A stretch of DNA of 64,000 bases. It comes from Novosphingobium panipatense (GTDB lineage Bacteria; Pseudomonadota; Alphaproteobacteria; Sphingomonadales; Sphingomonadaceae). The notes beneath the pieces are model-generated. The model was not told the origin of the DNA, searched no databases, and saw only the letters and a program-made list of their open reading frames with translations. The position numbers and the translations under genes are program-made. The DNA is taken from NCBI RefSeq assembly GCF_002149965.1, contig NZ_MSQB01000018.1, positions 11,677-75,676 of the forward strand. Direction: 5' to 3'. Positions 45,302 to 53,906 of the stretch are shown one piece after another; positions within the stretch are counted from its first letter, which is position 1; every line of letters starts with the position of its first letter.

Positions 45302-46318
45302 TCAGTGGTTCACCGGTTCTTCGGTGGTTTCCTTGCCGCGCGTCACCCGTACGACGGGGCCGGTGCGCACGGGCGCTGCCGATGGCGCAGGCCCATTGCT
45401 GGCGATCGGGGCGCTGCGTGCGGCAACTTCGGCGCCTGTCGCCGGACGGCTGGAGCGCTGGAAGCGCGAGACGTCGCCGCCGGTCATGTAGGTGGACGCG
45501 CCCTCGATCGGGCGGTTCATGGCGTTACGCATGAGCTGTTCTTCCTGCTCGCGCGTGGCGCCTTCGGGCACCTTGACGTCGCCGCTGGCGAGGATGCGTT
45601 CGAATTCGCCCTGGTTGTCGGCAATGGCGCGCAGCGAGAGGCTGAGCGTGCCGATCTCTTGCGCGACCGCCACCTTTTCGGCGATGCGCGGGGTCACTTC
45701 GAGCGTGACGGTGCTGAAGGCGTGAACCACGGTCTTGCCGTCCACCACCTCGTTGTCTGTGGCCTGGTCGGTGGCGAGGACCCGCAAGTTGCGCAGGATC
45801 GTTTCCGAGGCGCGCAGGGCCTGGCCGCCGTCATCGCCGGAGACCTGCTGGGTCAGCACCAGATCGACATGGTCGCCGGGGAACACGAAGCCGCCCACGC
45901 CGGTCTTGGCGGAAACCGGAATGGTCACGGCGCGCATGCCCGGCCCCAGTGCAGCGGCCAGGAAGCCCCTGTCTCCGGGGGCGACGAGCGCGCCTTGCGT
46001 CACGGGCTGGCCGGCGGTGATCGGGAAGCGGACGACGGTGCCGAGCAGCTTCTGCATGTCGGCCTGGCCGTCGATGAAGTAGGCGTCTTTCACCAGTTCC
46101 TTGGGCCAGTCCTGATAGGACACCGCGTCGGCCGTGATGATCGTGCCGACCGGCAACGCGCGCTGGGCGACGAGGACCTTGGGTCCGGTCGGCTGGGCGG
46201 TCGCCACGGCCTGGGCCTGCGGCGCCGCCGAACCGGCGAACATCGAGCGGGCGCCCATTGCCGTCACAACTGCTATCAGCAGTGCGGCAACCAGCAGCAC
46301 CAGCTTCTTCCTATCCAT
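45302..46318 (-). CDS. cpaB: Flp pilus assembly protein CpaB/RcpC
   Basis: 338 residues. One N-terminal membrane segment (LVLLVAALLIAVVTAMGA), then a SAF/AFP-III-like domain (KVLVAQRALPVGTIITADAVSYQDWP) and the RcpC domain (GFVFPGDHVDLVLTQQV). Periplasmic partner of the secretin. The C-terminal 50 residues are Ala/Pro-rich and probably disordered. Confidence 0.92.
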   Translation of the reverse strand: MDRKKLVLLVAALLIAVVTAMGARSMFAGSAAPQAQAVATAQPTGPKVLVAQRALPVGTIITADAVSYQDWPKELVKDAYFIDGQADMQKLLGTVVRFPITAGQPVTQGALVAPGDRGFLAAALGPGMRAVTIPVSAKTGVGGFVFPGDHVDLVLTQQVSGDDGGQALRASETILRNLRVLATDQATDNEVVDGKTVVHAFSTVTLEVTPRIAEKVAVAQEIGTLSLSLRAIADNQGEFERILASGDVKVPEGATREQEEQLMRNAMNRPIEGASTYMTGGDVSRFQRSSRPATGAEVAARSAPIASNGPAPSAAPVRTGPVVRVTRGKETTEEPVNH

Positions 46319-46417
46319 GTCCTGACGACCCCCTGAAAAACCCCGATCCCGATTTCCCCTGTTCGGGAGGCGGGTAGCAAGTACGTGTAGAATCGCTTAA
46401 ATTGGTTAAAATCAGGT

Positions 46418-47131
46418 TCACCCAACCATAGTGCCGGTCAGGATCCCTTCGCCCATGACCCACAAGGCAGCCGCCGAGATGGCGACGCCGTAAGGGATCG
46501 GCAGGCGCGATTTCTGGCGGCGCATGATGTGGCGGAAGCCGAACAGAAACAGCATGGCCACGGCCAGCACAATCAGGGCGAGCACGATCAGGGCCATCAA
46601 CCCGGGCTGTGGCAGGGCATCATGAATGGCGCCGAGCCGCTCCGGCGAGATCACGGGGCGGTGCGTCGCAAGGGCATAGACCACCGATCCGGCCGCCCAG
46701 ACCCAGCCCAGCGCGACGATCCAGCCAATCGCGTCGCGCATTCTCTCGCCCGGCACCCGCTCCATGTTGAAGGCGGCCATGGCGACGGAGGCACCGCCCC
46801 CGATCATGGCCATGAGCACGATCACCTGGCCGAAGCCGGACGGCACGAACCAGAGCGCCAGCGCGGTCAGCAGCTTCACGTCGCCGCCGCCCATCTGGCG
46901 CATCGCGAAAAGCGCGCAGGCGACCACGAAAGTCAGAACGGCAAGCCCCACCTGCCAGGCCACGTCGATCCAGCCGGCACCCATGGACCACCACCAGAGC
47001 GGCGCGGCCATGGCTATGGCAAGGTTGAGCGTGTTGTCGATTTCCCGGCGCTTGAGATCGGTGAAGGCGGCAAAGATCAGGGCGATTGCCAATGCCAGCA
47101 GCAATGCATACGAAAAAGCTCCGCTCGGCAT
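46418..47131 (-). CDS. cpaA: Prepilin peptidase CpaA/TadV
   Basis: Type IV-A24 aspartic protease that cleaves Flp pilin leaders. 237 residues with about seven membrane segments. The two catalytic aspartates lie in TDLKRREIDN (about residue 25) and in MGGGDVKLL (about residue 84). ATG 47131 has AAAGGGG upstream. It is longer than minimal CpaA (about 170), with an extra C-terminal membrane region. First gene of the assembly operon; 99 bp separate it from cpaB. Confidence 0.9.
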   Translation of the reverse strand: MPSGAFSYALLLALAIALIFAAFTDLKRREIDNTLNLAIAMAAPLWWWSMGAGWIDVAWQVGLAVLTFVVACALFAMRQMGGGDVKLLTALALWFVPSGFGQVIVLMAMIGGGASVAMAAFNMERVPGERMRDAIGWIVALGWVWAAGSVVYALATHRPVISPERLGAIHDALPQPGLMALIVLALIVLAVAMLFLFGFRHIMRRQKSRLPIPYGVAISAAALWVMGEGILTGTMVG

Positions 47132-47218
47132 TCGTGAGTTCCCCTTTGCCCGGGGGCACGATCTAGCGGATATCGCTTACCAAACAGTAACCACAAGATC
47201 GAAGGCTACGTCAGCCAG

Positions 47219-48247
47219 GTGACCATTCAAGCGACCGAGAGCAAATCCGAAACCGGCGACACGCCGCTGTCCCTCGGCGAAATCGCGCGCGAGGCGGCAA
47301 AGGCGCGGCGGGCGATTCCCGAAGGTGCCGTCGAGAGCTTCTGGACCGGCCCGAGCGGGCCGGAACCGCTGCGCCGGATCGATTGGCCGGTAGCCCAATC
47401 AGGGGAGGCGCGAGGTTCGATCCTGTTCCTGCCCGGTCGCGGCGACTGCTATGAGAAATGGCTGGAAACGCTGGAGCAATGGCATCTCGAAGGCTGGGCG
47501 GTCAGTTCCACCGACTGGCGCGGGCAAGCCATGAGCGGTCGTTTCGGTTTCGATGCCACGACCGGTCACGTTGCCGATTTCGATCTCTGGATCGAGGATC
47601 TCGCCGCGTTCTGGAAAGACTGGGCGGCGGAACGCCCGGGTCCGCATGTTCTCGTCGGCCATTCGATGGGCGGGCATCTTGCGCTTCGCGCCGTCGCACG
47701 AGGGGAAGTCAGGCCCGATTCCCTGGTCCTTTCCGCCCCGATGCTGGGCATTCACCCGGCGCGCGTCCCGACCGGCCTGCTCCATGCCGTCGCGGGCGGG
47801 ATCGTCCGCCTCGGCGATCCGCGCCGACCGGCTTGGAAGCACAGCGAGAAGCCCGAACTCCTGCCTCAGGCCCGTTCCCGCCTGCTGACGCATGACAAGG
47901 ATCGCTATGCCGACGAGGACTGGTGGCGCGCCCGCAGGCCCGGCATCGCCATGGGGCCTGCCAGCTGGGGCTGGATCGAACGCGCGCTCGCCTCGATTCG
48001 CCTGCTCGAGGGGAAGGGCGTGCTCGAAGCGGTGGATGTGCCGGTCCTGCTGCTGGCCACGCGCTACGACGGCCTGGTCTCCTGGCCCGCGATCAAGCGC
48101 GCCGCGCGCAGGCTGCCTCATGCCCAGCTTCTCGCGTTCGGCCACGAAGCGCGCCACGAAATCCTGCGAGAGAGCGATCCTGTTCGCGATCGGGCTCTTG
48201 CCGCCATTCGGGACTTCCTGAACCGGACCGCGCCCGTTAGGGGCTGA
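47219..48247 (+). CDS. Alpha/beta hydrolase (lysophospholipase-like)
   Basis: 342 residues. Serine hydrolase of the Hydrolase_4/PldB group: oxyanion segment LFLPGRGDCYEKW, STDWRGQAMSG, nucleophile in VLVGHSMGGHLALR, acid in LATRYDGLVS and His in ARHEIL. GTG start at 47219, divergent from cpaA across 87 bp. Six bp separate it from the next gene, so the two are co-transcribed. Substrate unknown; monoacylglycerol or lysophospholipid is likely. Confidence 0.83.
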   Translation: MTIQATESKSETGDTPLSLGEIAREAAKARRAIPEGAVESFWTGPSGPEPLRRIDWPVAQSGEARGSILFLPGRGDCYEKWLETLEQWHLEGWAVSSTDWRGQAMSGRFGFDATTGHVADFDLWIEDLAAFWKDWAAERPGPHVLVGHSMGGHLALRAVARGEVRPDSLVLSAPMLGIHPARVPTGLLHAVAGGIVRLGDPRRPAWKHSEKPELLPQARSRLLTHDKDRYADEDWWRARRPGIAMGPASWGWIERALASIRLLEGKGVLEAVDVPVLLLATRYDGLVSWPAIKRAARRLPHAQLLAFGHEARHEILRESDPVRDRALAAIRDFLNRTAPVRG

Positions 48248-48253
48248 CCCCCT

Positions 48254-49336
48254 ATGGATGCGAGGTTCGATATTGTCATAGCAGGCGCCGGCATGGCGGG
48301 CGCCTCGCTGGCCGCGCGGCTTGGTGCTGATGCCAAAGTGCTGGTGATCGAGGCCGAGGAACGCCCCGGCTACCATGCCACCGGCCGTTCGGCGGCGTTC
48401 TGGACGGAAAGCTACGGCGGCCCCCAGGTGAAGCCGCTGACGACGGCTTCCGGCCCGGAGCTGGATCGCCTCGGCGTGCTGACCCCGCGCGGCGCCCTGA
48501 CGATCGGCAGGACCGGGCAGGAGCGTGATGTCGCTGCGTTTGCGGAGACTTACGGGAATGTCGGCATCGAAGTCTCGACGCTGGAACGGGCGGAGATTGC
48601 CGCGCGCATACCCGGCCTGAAGCCGGAATGGACTTGCGGCGTGCTCGAACCCAGCACTTGCGACATCGATGTGGCGGCGCTCCATCAGCACTACCTTGCC
48701 GCCGCCCGCAAGGCCGGTGCGGAATTGTGGTGCCGGGCAGGTCTCTCCGCCGCCGAGCGCGTGCGGGGCGGCTGGATCCTGACACTGGCGGATGGGCGGC
48801 GCATCGGCTGCGACGTGCTGGTCGATGCGGCGGGGGCCTGGGCCGACGCGGTGGCAGCAAAGGCGGGTATCCGCCCGCTCGGCATCGCTCCCTATCGCCG
48901 TACTATCGCGCAAGTCGCGATCGAGCCCGCCGCGCCCGATAGCCTGCCACTGGTCCTCGACGTCGCGGGCCGGTTCTACTTCAAGCCCGAAAGCGGCCGC
49001 CTCTGGCTGAGCCCACATGACGAAACGCCCAGTTCCCCCTGCGACGCGGCACCGGAGGAGATCGACGTCGCGCTGGCGATCGACAGGTTCGAGCAAGTGG
49101 TGGACCGCCGGGTCCTGCGGGTGGAGCACCGCTGGGCAGGTCTGCGCTCTTTCGCGCCGGATCGGCTGCCGGTCTATGGCTTCGATCCGAACGACGCCGC
49201 GTTCTTCTGGTTCGCCGGGCAAGGCGGCTTCGGGATCCAGACGGCGCCGGCTGCGGCGGTGCTGGGGGCGGGGCTGTTGCTGGGGCAGGACGGTGGGGAG
49301 GTCGATCCTGAGCCGTTCGGGCCGGGAAGGTTCTAG
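48254..49336 (+). CDS. FAD-dependent oxidoreductase (DAO family, D-arginine dehydrogenase-like)
   Basis: 360 residues. The N-terminal FAD motif is FDIVIAGAGMAGASLAARLG, followed by GYHATGRSAAFWTESYGGPQV, a segment shared with DauA-type D-amino-acid dehydrogenases. The C-terminal FAD-contact region FWFAGQGGFGIQTAPA is conserved. It probably oxidises an amine or amino acid; the exact substrate is not evident. Operon with the upstream hydrolase. Confidence 0.8.
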   Translation: MDARFDIVIAGAGMAGASLAARLGADAKVLVIEAEERPGYHATGRSAAFWTESYGGPQVKPLTTASGPELDRLGVLTPRGALTIGRTGQERDVAAFAETYGNVGIEVSTLERAEIAARIPGLKPEWTCGVLEPSTCDIDVAALHQHYLAAARKAGAELWCRAGLSAAERVRGGWILTLADGRRIGCDVLVDAAGAWADAVAAKAGIRPLGIAPYRRTIAQVAIEPAAPDSLPLVLDVAGRFYFKPESGRLWLSPHDETPSSPCDAAPEEIDVALAIDRFEQVVDRRVLRVEHRWAGLRSFAPDRLPVYGFDPNDAAFFWFAGQGGFGIQTAPAAAVLGAGLLLGQDGGEVDPEPFGPGRF

Positions 49337-49356
49337 GAAAGTAGAAGTCCTGGGGC

Positions 49357-49373
49357 CCTTCGATAAACTCAGG
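49357..49373. repeat. Fragment resembling a sphingomonad intergenic repeat
   Basis: The core CCTTCGATAAACTCAGGA resembles the frequent intergenic repeat ccttcgacaagctcagg. It lies in the 209-bp gap 49337-49545, which otherwise shows nothing except the terminator at 49515. Confidence 0.35.
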
Positions 49374-49514
49374 AGATCCCCCAGACCCTCGGAATGTCGG
49401 CGCCGCGCACCCTCTATTCGTAGTGCGCTCCCCGCGGCGCAGCCAATAAGTCTCCCGACGCAGCCGTGGGCGCGCGCCGAATGGTTGGTCCCTGACCTGG
49501 ACGGTAATGGGGGT

Positions 49515-49542
49515 GCAGGGGGGCTATGCTCCCCTGCTTTTT
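49515..49542 (+). terminator. Terminator between the FAD oxidoreductase and the convergent FUSC gene
   Basis: Stem GCAGGGG/CCCCTGC extended by a G.T pair and GC/GC around a TAT loop, followed by five T at 49538-49542. Confidence 0.8.
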
Positions 49543-49545
49543 CCT

Positions 49546-50718
49546 TCACTCGTTATTTTCAGCCTGCTGACCTGCCGCGCTCACCTTCCGCCCCGGCGCG
49601 ATAAAGTGCCAGACCAGCAGAACCGGCTCCAGCACCGCCATGCCGACGAAGATGCTGATGAGGCGATGCACCGCGGGCATGATTTCCGCGTCGGCGTAAG
49701 AGTCCGGCACCAGCACGACCAGCACCGCGAGGGTGAATTGGAGCCCGAGGTAGGTCACGTTGGGCAGGCCGTTCTCGATATGCCGCCCGATGACGATGCC
49801 GATGCAGGTTCCTGCGATCAGCACCGGCGTGCTGCCTTGTGCCAGCAGAAGGATTGCCAGCGAGAGGCCCCCACCGGCCAGGCAGCCGAGCGTGCGCTGG
49901 AACAGGCGGCGGGTTACGGGCACGAAGCCGCTCGCGCCGATGCCGCTTACCGGCACGATCATCACAGCCATCACGGTGACGGCGGCCTGGGCCATCTGCG
50001 GAAGCTGGAACAGCGCATGGAGCACGGGGAGCACGGCAATGGCGATCCCGGCCTGGGCGGCGTGGCGCGCGGCATGGGGGTGCCACTTCATGCGATCCGG
50101 CGCGGGCTTGCGTCCGGCGAGCCACTTTTTGCCGGAGAGGGTGGCGGCGGTGAGGCTGACGATGACGCAGGCCACGGTTCCGGCGATCACCTCGAGCAGG
50201 CGGGTCTGAGCGAAATGGAGGGTGTCGAGGTCGGGATGTTCCAGCTTGTCGAGCAGGATCATCTCGAAAGTCAGGCCGAACAGCAGCCAGGCATAGGCGC
50301 GCCGGGCCGTGATCATGCCGTAGAGACCGACCGCACCGACCAGCGCCGCGCTTGCCATGGCCAGTGGCAGCGAGTGGGCGGCGTAAGGCACGATCGCCAG
50401 GGCCAGCAGCGAGCCGATCGCGGTTCCGGCAATGCGCAGCACGCCGCGCAGGAGCGTCTCTGCCGTCTCGCTCTTGAGCAGGACGAAGGCGGTGAATGCC
50501 GCCCAGGCCACCATCTGCGCGCCGATCCAGTGGGCGATCAGGATGGCCAGCATGACCGAGGCGACGCAGGCCCATTCGTCGGCCATGCGCGGGCCGGGTG
50601 TGATCAGCGCGCGGGCTTCCTCGCGCAGGCGGCTGCGGATGACGGAGAGGGGCGGCAGGCGCGGTTCGGAAGCGGGCAGGATCGCGCTCCCCTTACTTGC
50701 CGGCGGCGACCGCCGCAT
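49546..50718 (-). CDS. FUSC-family (aromatic acid exporter-like) membrane protein
   Basis: About 390 residues with ten or so membrane segments in two similar halves (MADEWACVASVMLAILIAHWIGAQ and AAQAGIAIAVLPVLHALFQLPQM), the layout of the FUSC/YccS/AaeB group. Substrate unknown. The start is unclear. ATG 50718 lies inside rnhA and has no ribosome site; ATG 50754 is similar. A strong AAGGGGAG at 50687-50694 overlaps the rnhA stop and sits 7 bases before CTG 50679, so a CTG start giving a 377-residue protein is possible. Operon ispH-thrB-rnhA-FUSC. Confidence 0.8.
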   Translation of the reverse strand: MRRSPPASKGSAILPASEPRLPPLSVIRSRLREEARALITPGPRMADEWACVASVMLAILIAHWIGAQMVAWAAFTAFVLLKSETAETLLRGVLRIAGTAIGSLLALAIVPYAAHSLPLAMASAALVGAVGLYGMITARRAYAWLLFGLTFEMILLDKLEHPDLDTLHFAQTRLLEVIAGTVACVIVSLTAATLSGKKWLAGRKPAPDRMKWHPHAARHAAQAGIAIAVLPVLHALFQLPQMAQAAVTVMAVMIVPVSGIGASGFVPVTRRLFQRTLGCLAGGGLSLAILLLAQGSTPVLIAGTCIGIVIGRHIENGLPNVTYLGLQFTLAVLVVLVPDSYADAEIMPAVHRLISIFVGMAVLEPVLLVWHFIAPGRKVSAAGQQAENNE

Positions 50719-51130
50719 CGCTGGCGAGCTTGTCCACGCGCTCGTTCTCGACATGGCCGGAGTGGCCGCGCACCCATTCCCAGTGGACCTTGTGGCGGGC
50801 GACTGCCTCGATCAGGTCGTGCCAGAGATCGGCATTGCGCACCGGCTGCTTGCTGGCGTTGACCCAGCCCTTCTTCTTCCAGCCGTGGACCCACTTGGTG
50901 ATACCGTCGATCACGTACTTGCTGTCGGTCTGGAGCGTGATCTCGCAAGGCTCGGTCAGGGCATTGAGCCCCTTGATGACGGCAGTCATCTCCATGCGGT
51001 TGTTGGTGGTGTCCGGCTCGCCGCCCGACATTTCCTTCTCGTGGACGCCCATGCGCAGCAGCACGCCCCAGCCGCCGGGGCCGGGATTGCCCTTGCAGGC
51101 GCCGTCGGTGAAGATTTCTACCTGTTTCAT
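50693..51130 (-). CDS. rnhA: Ribonuclease HI
   Basis: Degrades RNA in RNA-DNA hybrids. 145 residues. The four acidic active-site positions are visible: EIFTDGACKGNPGPGGWG, NNRMEMTAV, QTDSKYVIDG and NERVDKLASDAA; the basic handle WVHGWKKKGWVNA is also present. The ATG overlaps the thrB stop by four bases. Confidence 0.95.
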   Translation of the reverse strand: MKQVEIFTDGACKGNPGPGGWGVLLRMGVHEKEMSGGEPDTTNNRMEMTAVIKGLNALTEPCEITLQTDSKYVIDGITKWVHGWKKKGWVNASKQPVRNADLWHDLIEAVARHKVHWEWVRGHSGHVENERVDKLASDAAVAAGK

Positions 51131-52116
51131 GCCGCGAATATGCCGGAATTGGCCGGATCGGCATAGAATTCGAGACGGCGGACGAAGGCCATCGGGTCTT
51201 TCGGCGTGACGAGTGCGTCTTCCGGCGTGTTGAGCCAGTCGTAGGCGCGGGTCGCCAGGAAGCGGATCGCGGCGCCGCGCGCGAGCAGCGGCAGGGCGGC
51301 GCGTTCGGCCCCGGAAAGCGGGCGCACGGCCTCGTAACCCTCGATCAGGGCGCGCGACAGATCGGGCAGGAAGCGTGTGCCGTCATTGCTGAAGCACCAG
51401 GCGGTGTGGGTCACGACGACGTCGTAGGCCAGAAGATCGGTGCAGGCGAAGTAGAAGTCGATCAGGCCGGTGACCTCACTGCCCAGCATCAGCACGTTAT
51501 CGGTGAAGAGATCGGCATGGATCACGCCGCTGGGCAGGTCGGACGGCCATTGGCCGGCGAGGTCGGCCAGTTCGCGCTCGACCAGGGCGCCGAGATCGGG
51601 ATCGATTGATTCCAGTCCTTCGCGCGTGCAGTCTCCCAGCAGCTTCTGCCATGCCGGAAGATCGAGCGAATTGACGCGCGACTTTCCGAAATCGGCCGAG
51701 GCGAGATGGATCTGCGCCAGTGCCGCACCCACGGCGCGGGCTTGCTGCGGGGTCGGCTCGGACACGGAAACGCCGGGCAAGAACTCGATCAGTGCGAGAG
51801 CCTTGCGGTTCTCGCCCTCGCCGATGAAGCGGTGGCTGGCGCCTTCGCGGTCATGCATGGTCCGCGGCACCGGGCAGTCGCGAGCGGCAAGATGGTCCAG
51901 CAGGTCCAGGAAGAACGGCAGGTCGGAAACGTCCGTCCGGCTCTCGTAGACGGTGAGGATGAAGCGGCGCGCTTCGTCGCCCTGCCGGGTTTCGATCAGC
52001 CAGTTGCTGTTGGACACGCCCTCGGCAATGCCCTTGGCCGAAACCAGGGTGCCGACGTCGAAAGTCTCGATGATCGCGGACATCTCTTCCGCGCCGAGCC
52101 GGGTATAGACTGCCAT
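51127..52116 (-). CDS. thrB: Homoserine kinase (ThrB, aminoglycoside phosphotransferase fold)
   Basis: Phosphorylates homoserine on the threonine pathway. 329 residues of the APH-like type found in alphaproteobacteria, not the GHMP type of enterics. MAVYTRLGAEEM and KGIAEGVSNSNWLIET are the standard N-terminus; the catalytic loop is GVIHADLFTDNVLML and the metal-binding Asp lies in TGLIDFYFACTD. ATG 52116 is kept over 52083 for this reason. Starts 15 bp after ispH. Confidence 0.93.
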   Translation of the reverse strand: MAVYTRLGAEEMSAIIETFDVGTLVSAKGIAEGVSNSNWLIETRQGDEARRFILTVYESRTDVSDLPFFLDLLDHLAARDCPVPRTMHDREGASHRFIGEGENRKALALIEFLPGVSVSEPTPQQARAVGAALAQIHLASADFGKSRVNSLDLPAWQKLLGDCTREGLESIDPDLGALVERELADLAGQWPSDLPSGVIHADLFTDNVLMLGSEVTGLIDFYFACTDLLAYDVVVTHTAWCFSNDGTRFLPDLSRALIEGYEAVRPLSGAERAALPLLARGAAIRFLATRAYDWLNTPEDALVTPKDPMAFVRRLEFYADPANSGIFAA

Positions 52117-52131
52117 GACGGAGTGAAATCC

Positions 52132-53121
52132 TTAACGGGCGAGCTGGCGCGGCAGCTTGAAGGTGATCTTTTCCTCGGCGGTCACCCGCTCCTCGGATTC
52201 GACTTCTCGCAATTCCTTGATCCGCGCGATCACCTCGTTGACCAGTTCCTCGGGCGCCGAGGCCCCGGCAGTAAGGCCCAGCGTGGCGATGTCCGCCAGC
52301 CATTGCGGGTCGATATCGGTGGCGCGCTGGATCATCTGCCCGCGCGAACCCGCGCGCTCGGCCACTTCGACGAGGCGCAACGAATTTGAGCTCTTGGGCG
52401 AGCCGATCACCAGCACCAGGTCGCAGTCCGGCGCGATCTGCTTTACCGCGCCTTGCCGGTTGGACGTGGCGTAGCAGATATCTTCCTGCTTGGGCGCGAC
52501 GACCGCGGGGAAGCGCGCGAGGATCGCGTCGATGATGGCGGCGGTATCGTCCACCGAGAGGGTGGTTTGCGAAAGATAGGCGAGTTCGCGGTCTGCCGGG
52601 ACATCGATCGCGGCGACGTCCTCGACGGTCTCGATCAGCGTCATGTTGCCTTCGGGAACCTGCCCGAAAGTGCCGATCACTTCCGGGTGTCCGGCATGGC
52701 CGATAAACAGGATGTGGCGTCCGTCTGCGATCTGACGTTCGGCCTGGCGGTGGACCTTGCTGACCAGCGGGCAAGTCGCGTCCAGCCATTCGAGGCCCCG
52801 CGCGGTGGCCTTGGCCGGAACCGCCTTTGGCACGCCGTGGGCGGAGAATATCACCGGCACGCCGTCCGGCACCTGGTCCACGCTTTCCACGAAGACCGCG
52901 CCCTTGGCCTTCAGGTTGTCTACCACGAACTTGTTGTGAACGATCTCGTGCCGCACGTAGACCGGCGCGCCGTAGAGTTCGAGCGCGCGCTCGACGATCT
53001 CGATGGCACGGTCCACCCCGGCGCAGAAGCCGCGCGGGGCTGCGATCAGGAGACGCAGGGGGGGCTTGCCGGAAGAGGGACCGGAAGCCGGCGGGTTCGG
53101 AGACGGAAAGGGCGCGTTCAT
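52132..53121 (-). CDS. ispH: 4-hydroxy-3-methylbut-2-enyl diphosphate reductase
   Basis: [4Fe-4S] enzyme of the last step of the MEP isoprenoid pathway. 329 residues. The three cluster cysteines lie in PRGFCAGVDRAIEIVE, DATCPLVSKVH and EDICYATSNRQ. The substrate-binding segments IFSAHGVP and GSPKSSNS are also present. First gene of the ispH-thrB-rnhA-FUSC run. Confidence 0.95.
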   Translation of the reverse strand: MNAPFPSPNPPASGPSSGKPPLRLLIAAPRGFCAGVDRAIEIVERALELYGAPVYVRHEIVHNKFVVDNLKAKGAVFVESVDQVPDGVPVIFSAHGVPKAVPAKATARGLEWLDATCPLVSKVHRQAERQIADGRHILFIGHAGHPEVIGTFGQVPEGNMTLIETVEDVAAIDVPADRELAYLSQTTLSVDDTAAIIDAILARFPAVVAPKQEDICYATSNRQGAVKQIAPDCDLVLVIGSPKSSNSLRLVEVAERAGSRGQMIQRATDIDPQWLADIATLGLTAGASAPEELVNEVIARIKELREVESEERVTAEEKITFKLPRQLAR

Positions 53122-53188
53122 GAATGGGCCTCTAGCGCTTTGCCGCTTGCGCCGCTAGGGCAAGCCGACGTCTTCGAGGAACCTCACG

Positions 53189-53851
53189 ATGAATGCACGC
53201 CGCCTGACTGCCACTGTCCTCTGCTCCGCCGCTGCGGTGACCGCGCTGAGCGGCTGCGCCAAGAAGGGAGAGATCGTGGTCGATTCGGGCGTGGGCATCA
53301 CCGCCGTGCGTTCGGCCTGCCCGGCCGTGGGTATCCCCGACTATACCGGCGACATGACTCTGTTCCGCGCGCCGAACGATCGCACGGCCGCCAATATCGA
53401 CATGGAAGCGGCAATGACCAACGTGCGCACCGTCTGCAACGAGCAGGGCGGCGATAAGGTCTTCGCCAAAGTGGAATTCGACGTTCTCGCCCGCCGCAAC
53501 GACAAGCAGGGCGCCCGCCAGGTGACGCTGCCGTTCTTCGTTTCCGTGCTTCAGGGCGGGACCGCGGTGGTTTCCAAGCGTGTCGGCCGCGTCACGCTCA
53601 ATTTCGCGGACGGTCAGGACCGTGCGCAGGCCCATGCCACCGGCTCGGCCTTCATCGATCGCGCGGCGGCGACGCTGCCTGCCGATATTCGGGAGAAGAT
53701 CACCCGCAAGCGCAAGGCCGGCGATGCCGATGCCGCCGTCGATCCGCTGTCGGATCCGGCCGTGAAGGCTGCCGTGGCGCGCTCCAGCTTCGAAGTGCTG
53801 GTCGGCTTCCAGCTCGACGAGGCGCAGCTGGCCTACAACGCCACGCGTTGA
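53189..53851 (+). CDS. Predicted lipoprotein of unknown function
   Basis: 220 residues. Signal peptide with lipobox ALSGC (Cys at residue 23), then a mixed alpha/beta domain with two Cys (RSACPAVGIPDYTGD and RTVCNEQGG) that may pair. No catalytic motif is recognised. ATG 53189 has GAGGAACC upstream. Divergent from ispH across 67 bp, which hold both promoters. Similar proteins occur next to ispH or alone in sphingomonads, as far as I recall; this is not checked. Confidence 0.75.
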   Translation: MNARRLTATVLCSAAAVTALSGCAKKGEIVVDSGVGITAVRSACPAVGIPDYTGDMTLFRAPNDRTAANIDMEAAMTNVRTVCNEQGGDKVFAKVEFDVLARRNDKQGARQVTLPFFVSVLQGGTAVVSKRVGRVTLNFADGQDRAQAHATGSAFIDRAAATLPADIREKITRKRKAGDADAAVDPLSDPAVKAAVARSSFEVLVGFQLDEAQLAYNATR

Positions 53852-53906
53852 TCGGTTTCGGGATCGGCAGCCGGAGAAAGCGCCGCTGCCGATCGCTGGC
53901 GGGCGG

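Noticed and set aside
47399..49549. A 716-codon minus-strand frame opposite the hydrolase and FAD oxidoreductase
   Set aside because: Both plus-strand genes have clear domains; this frame has none.
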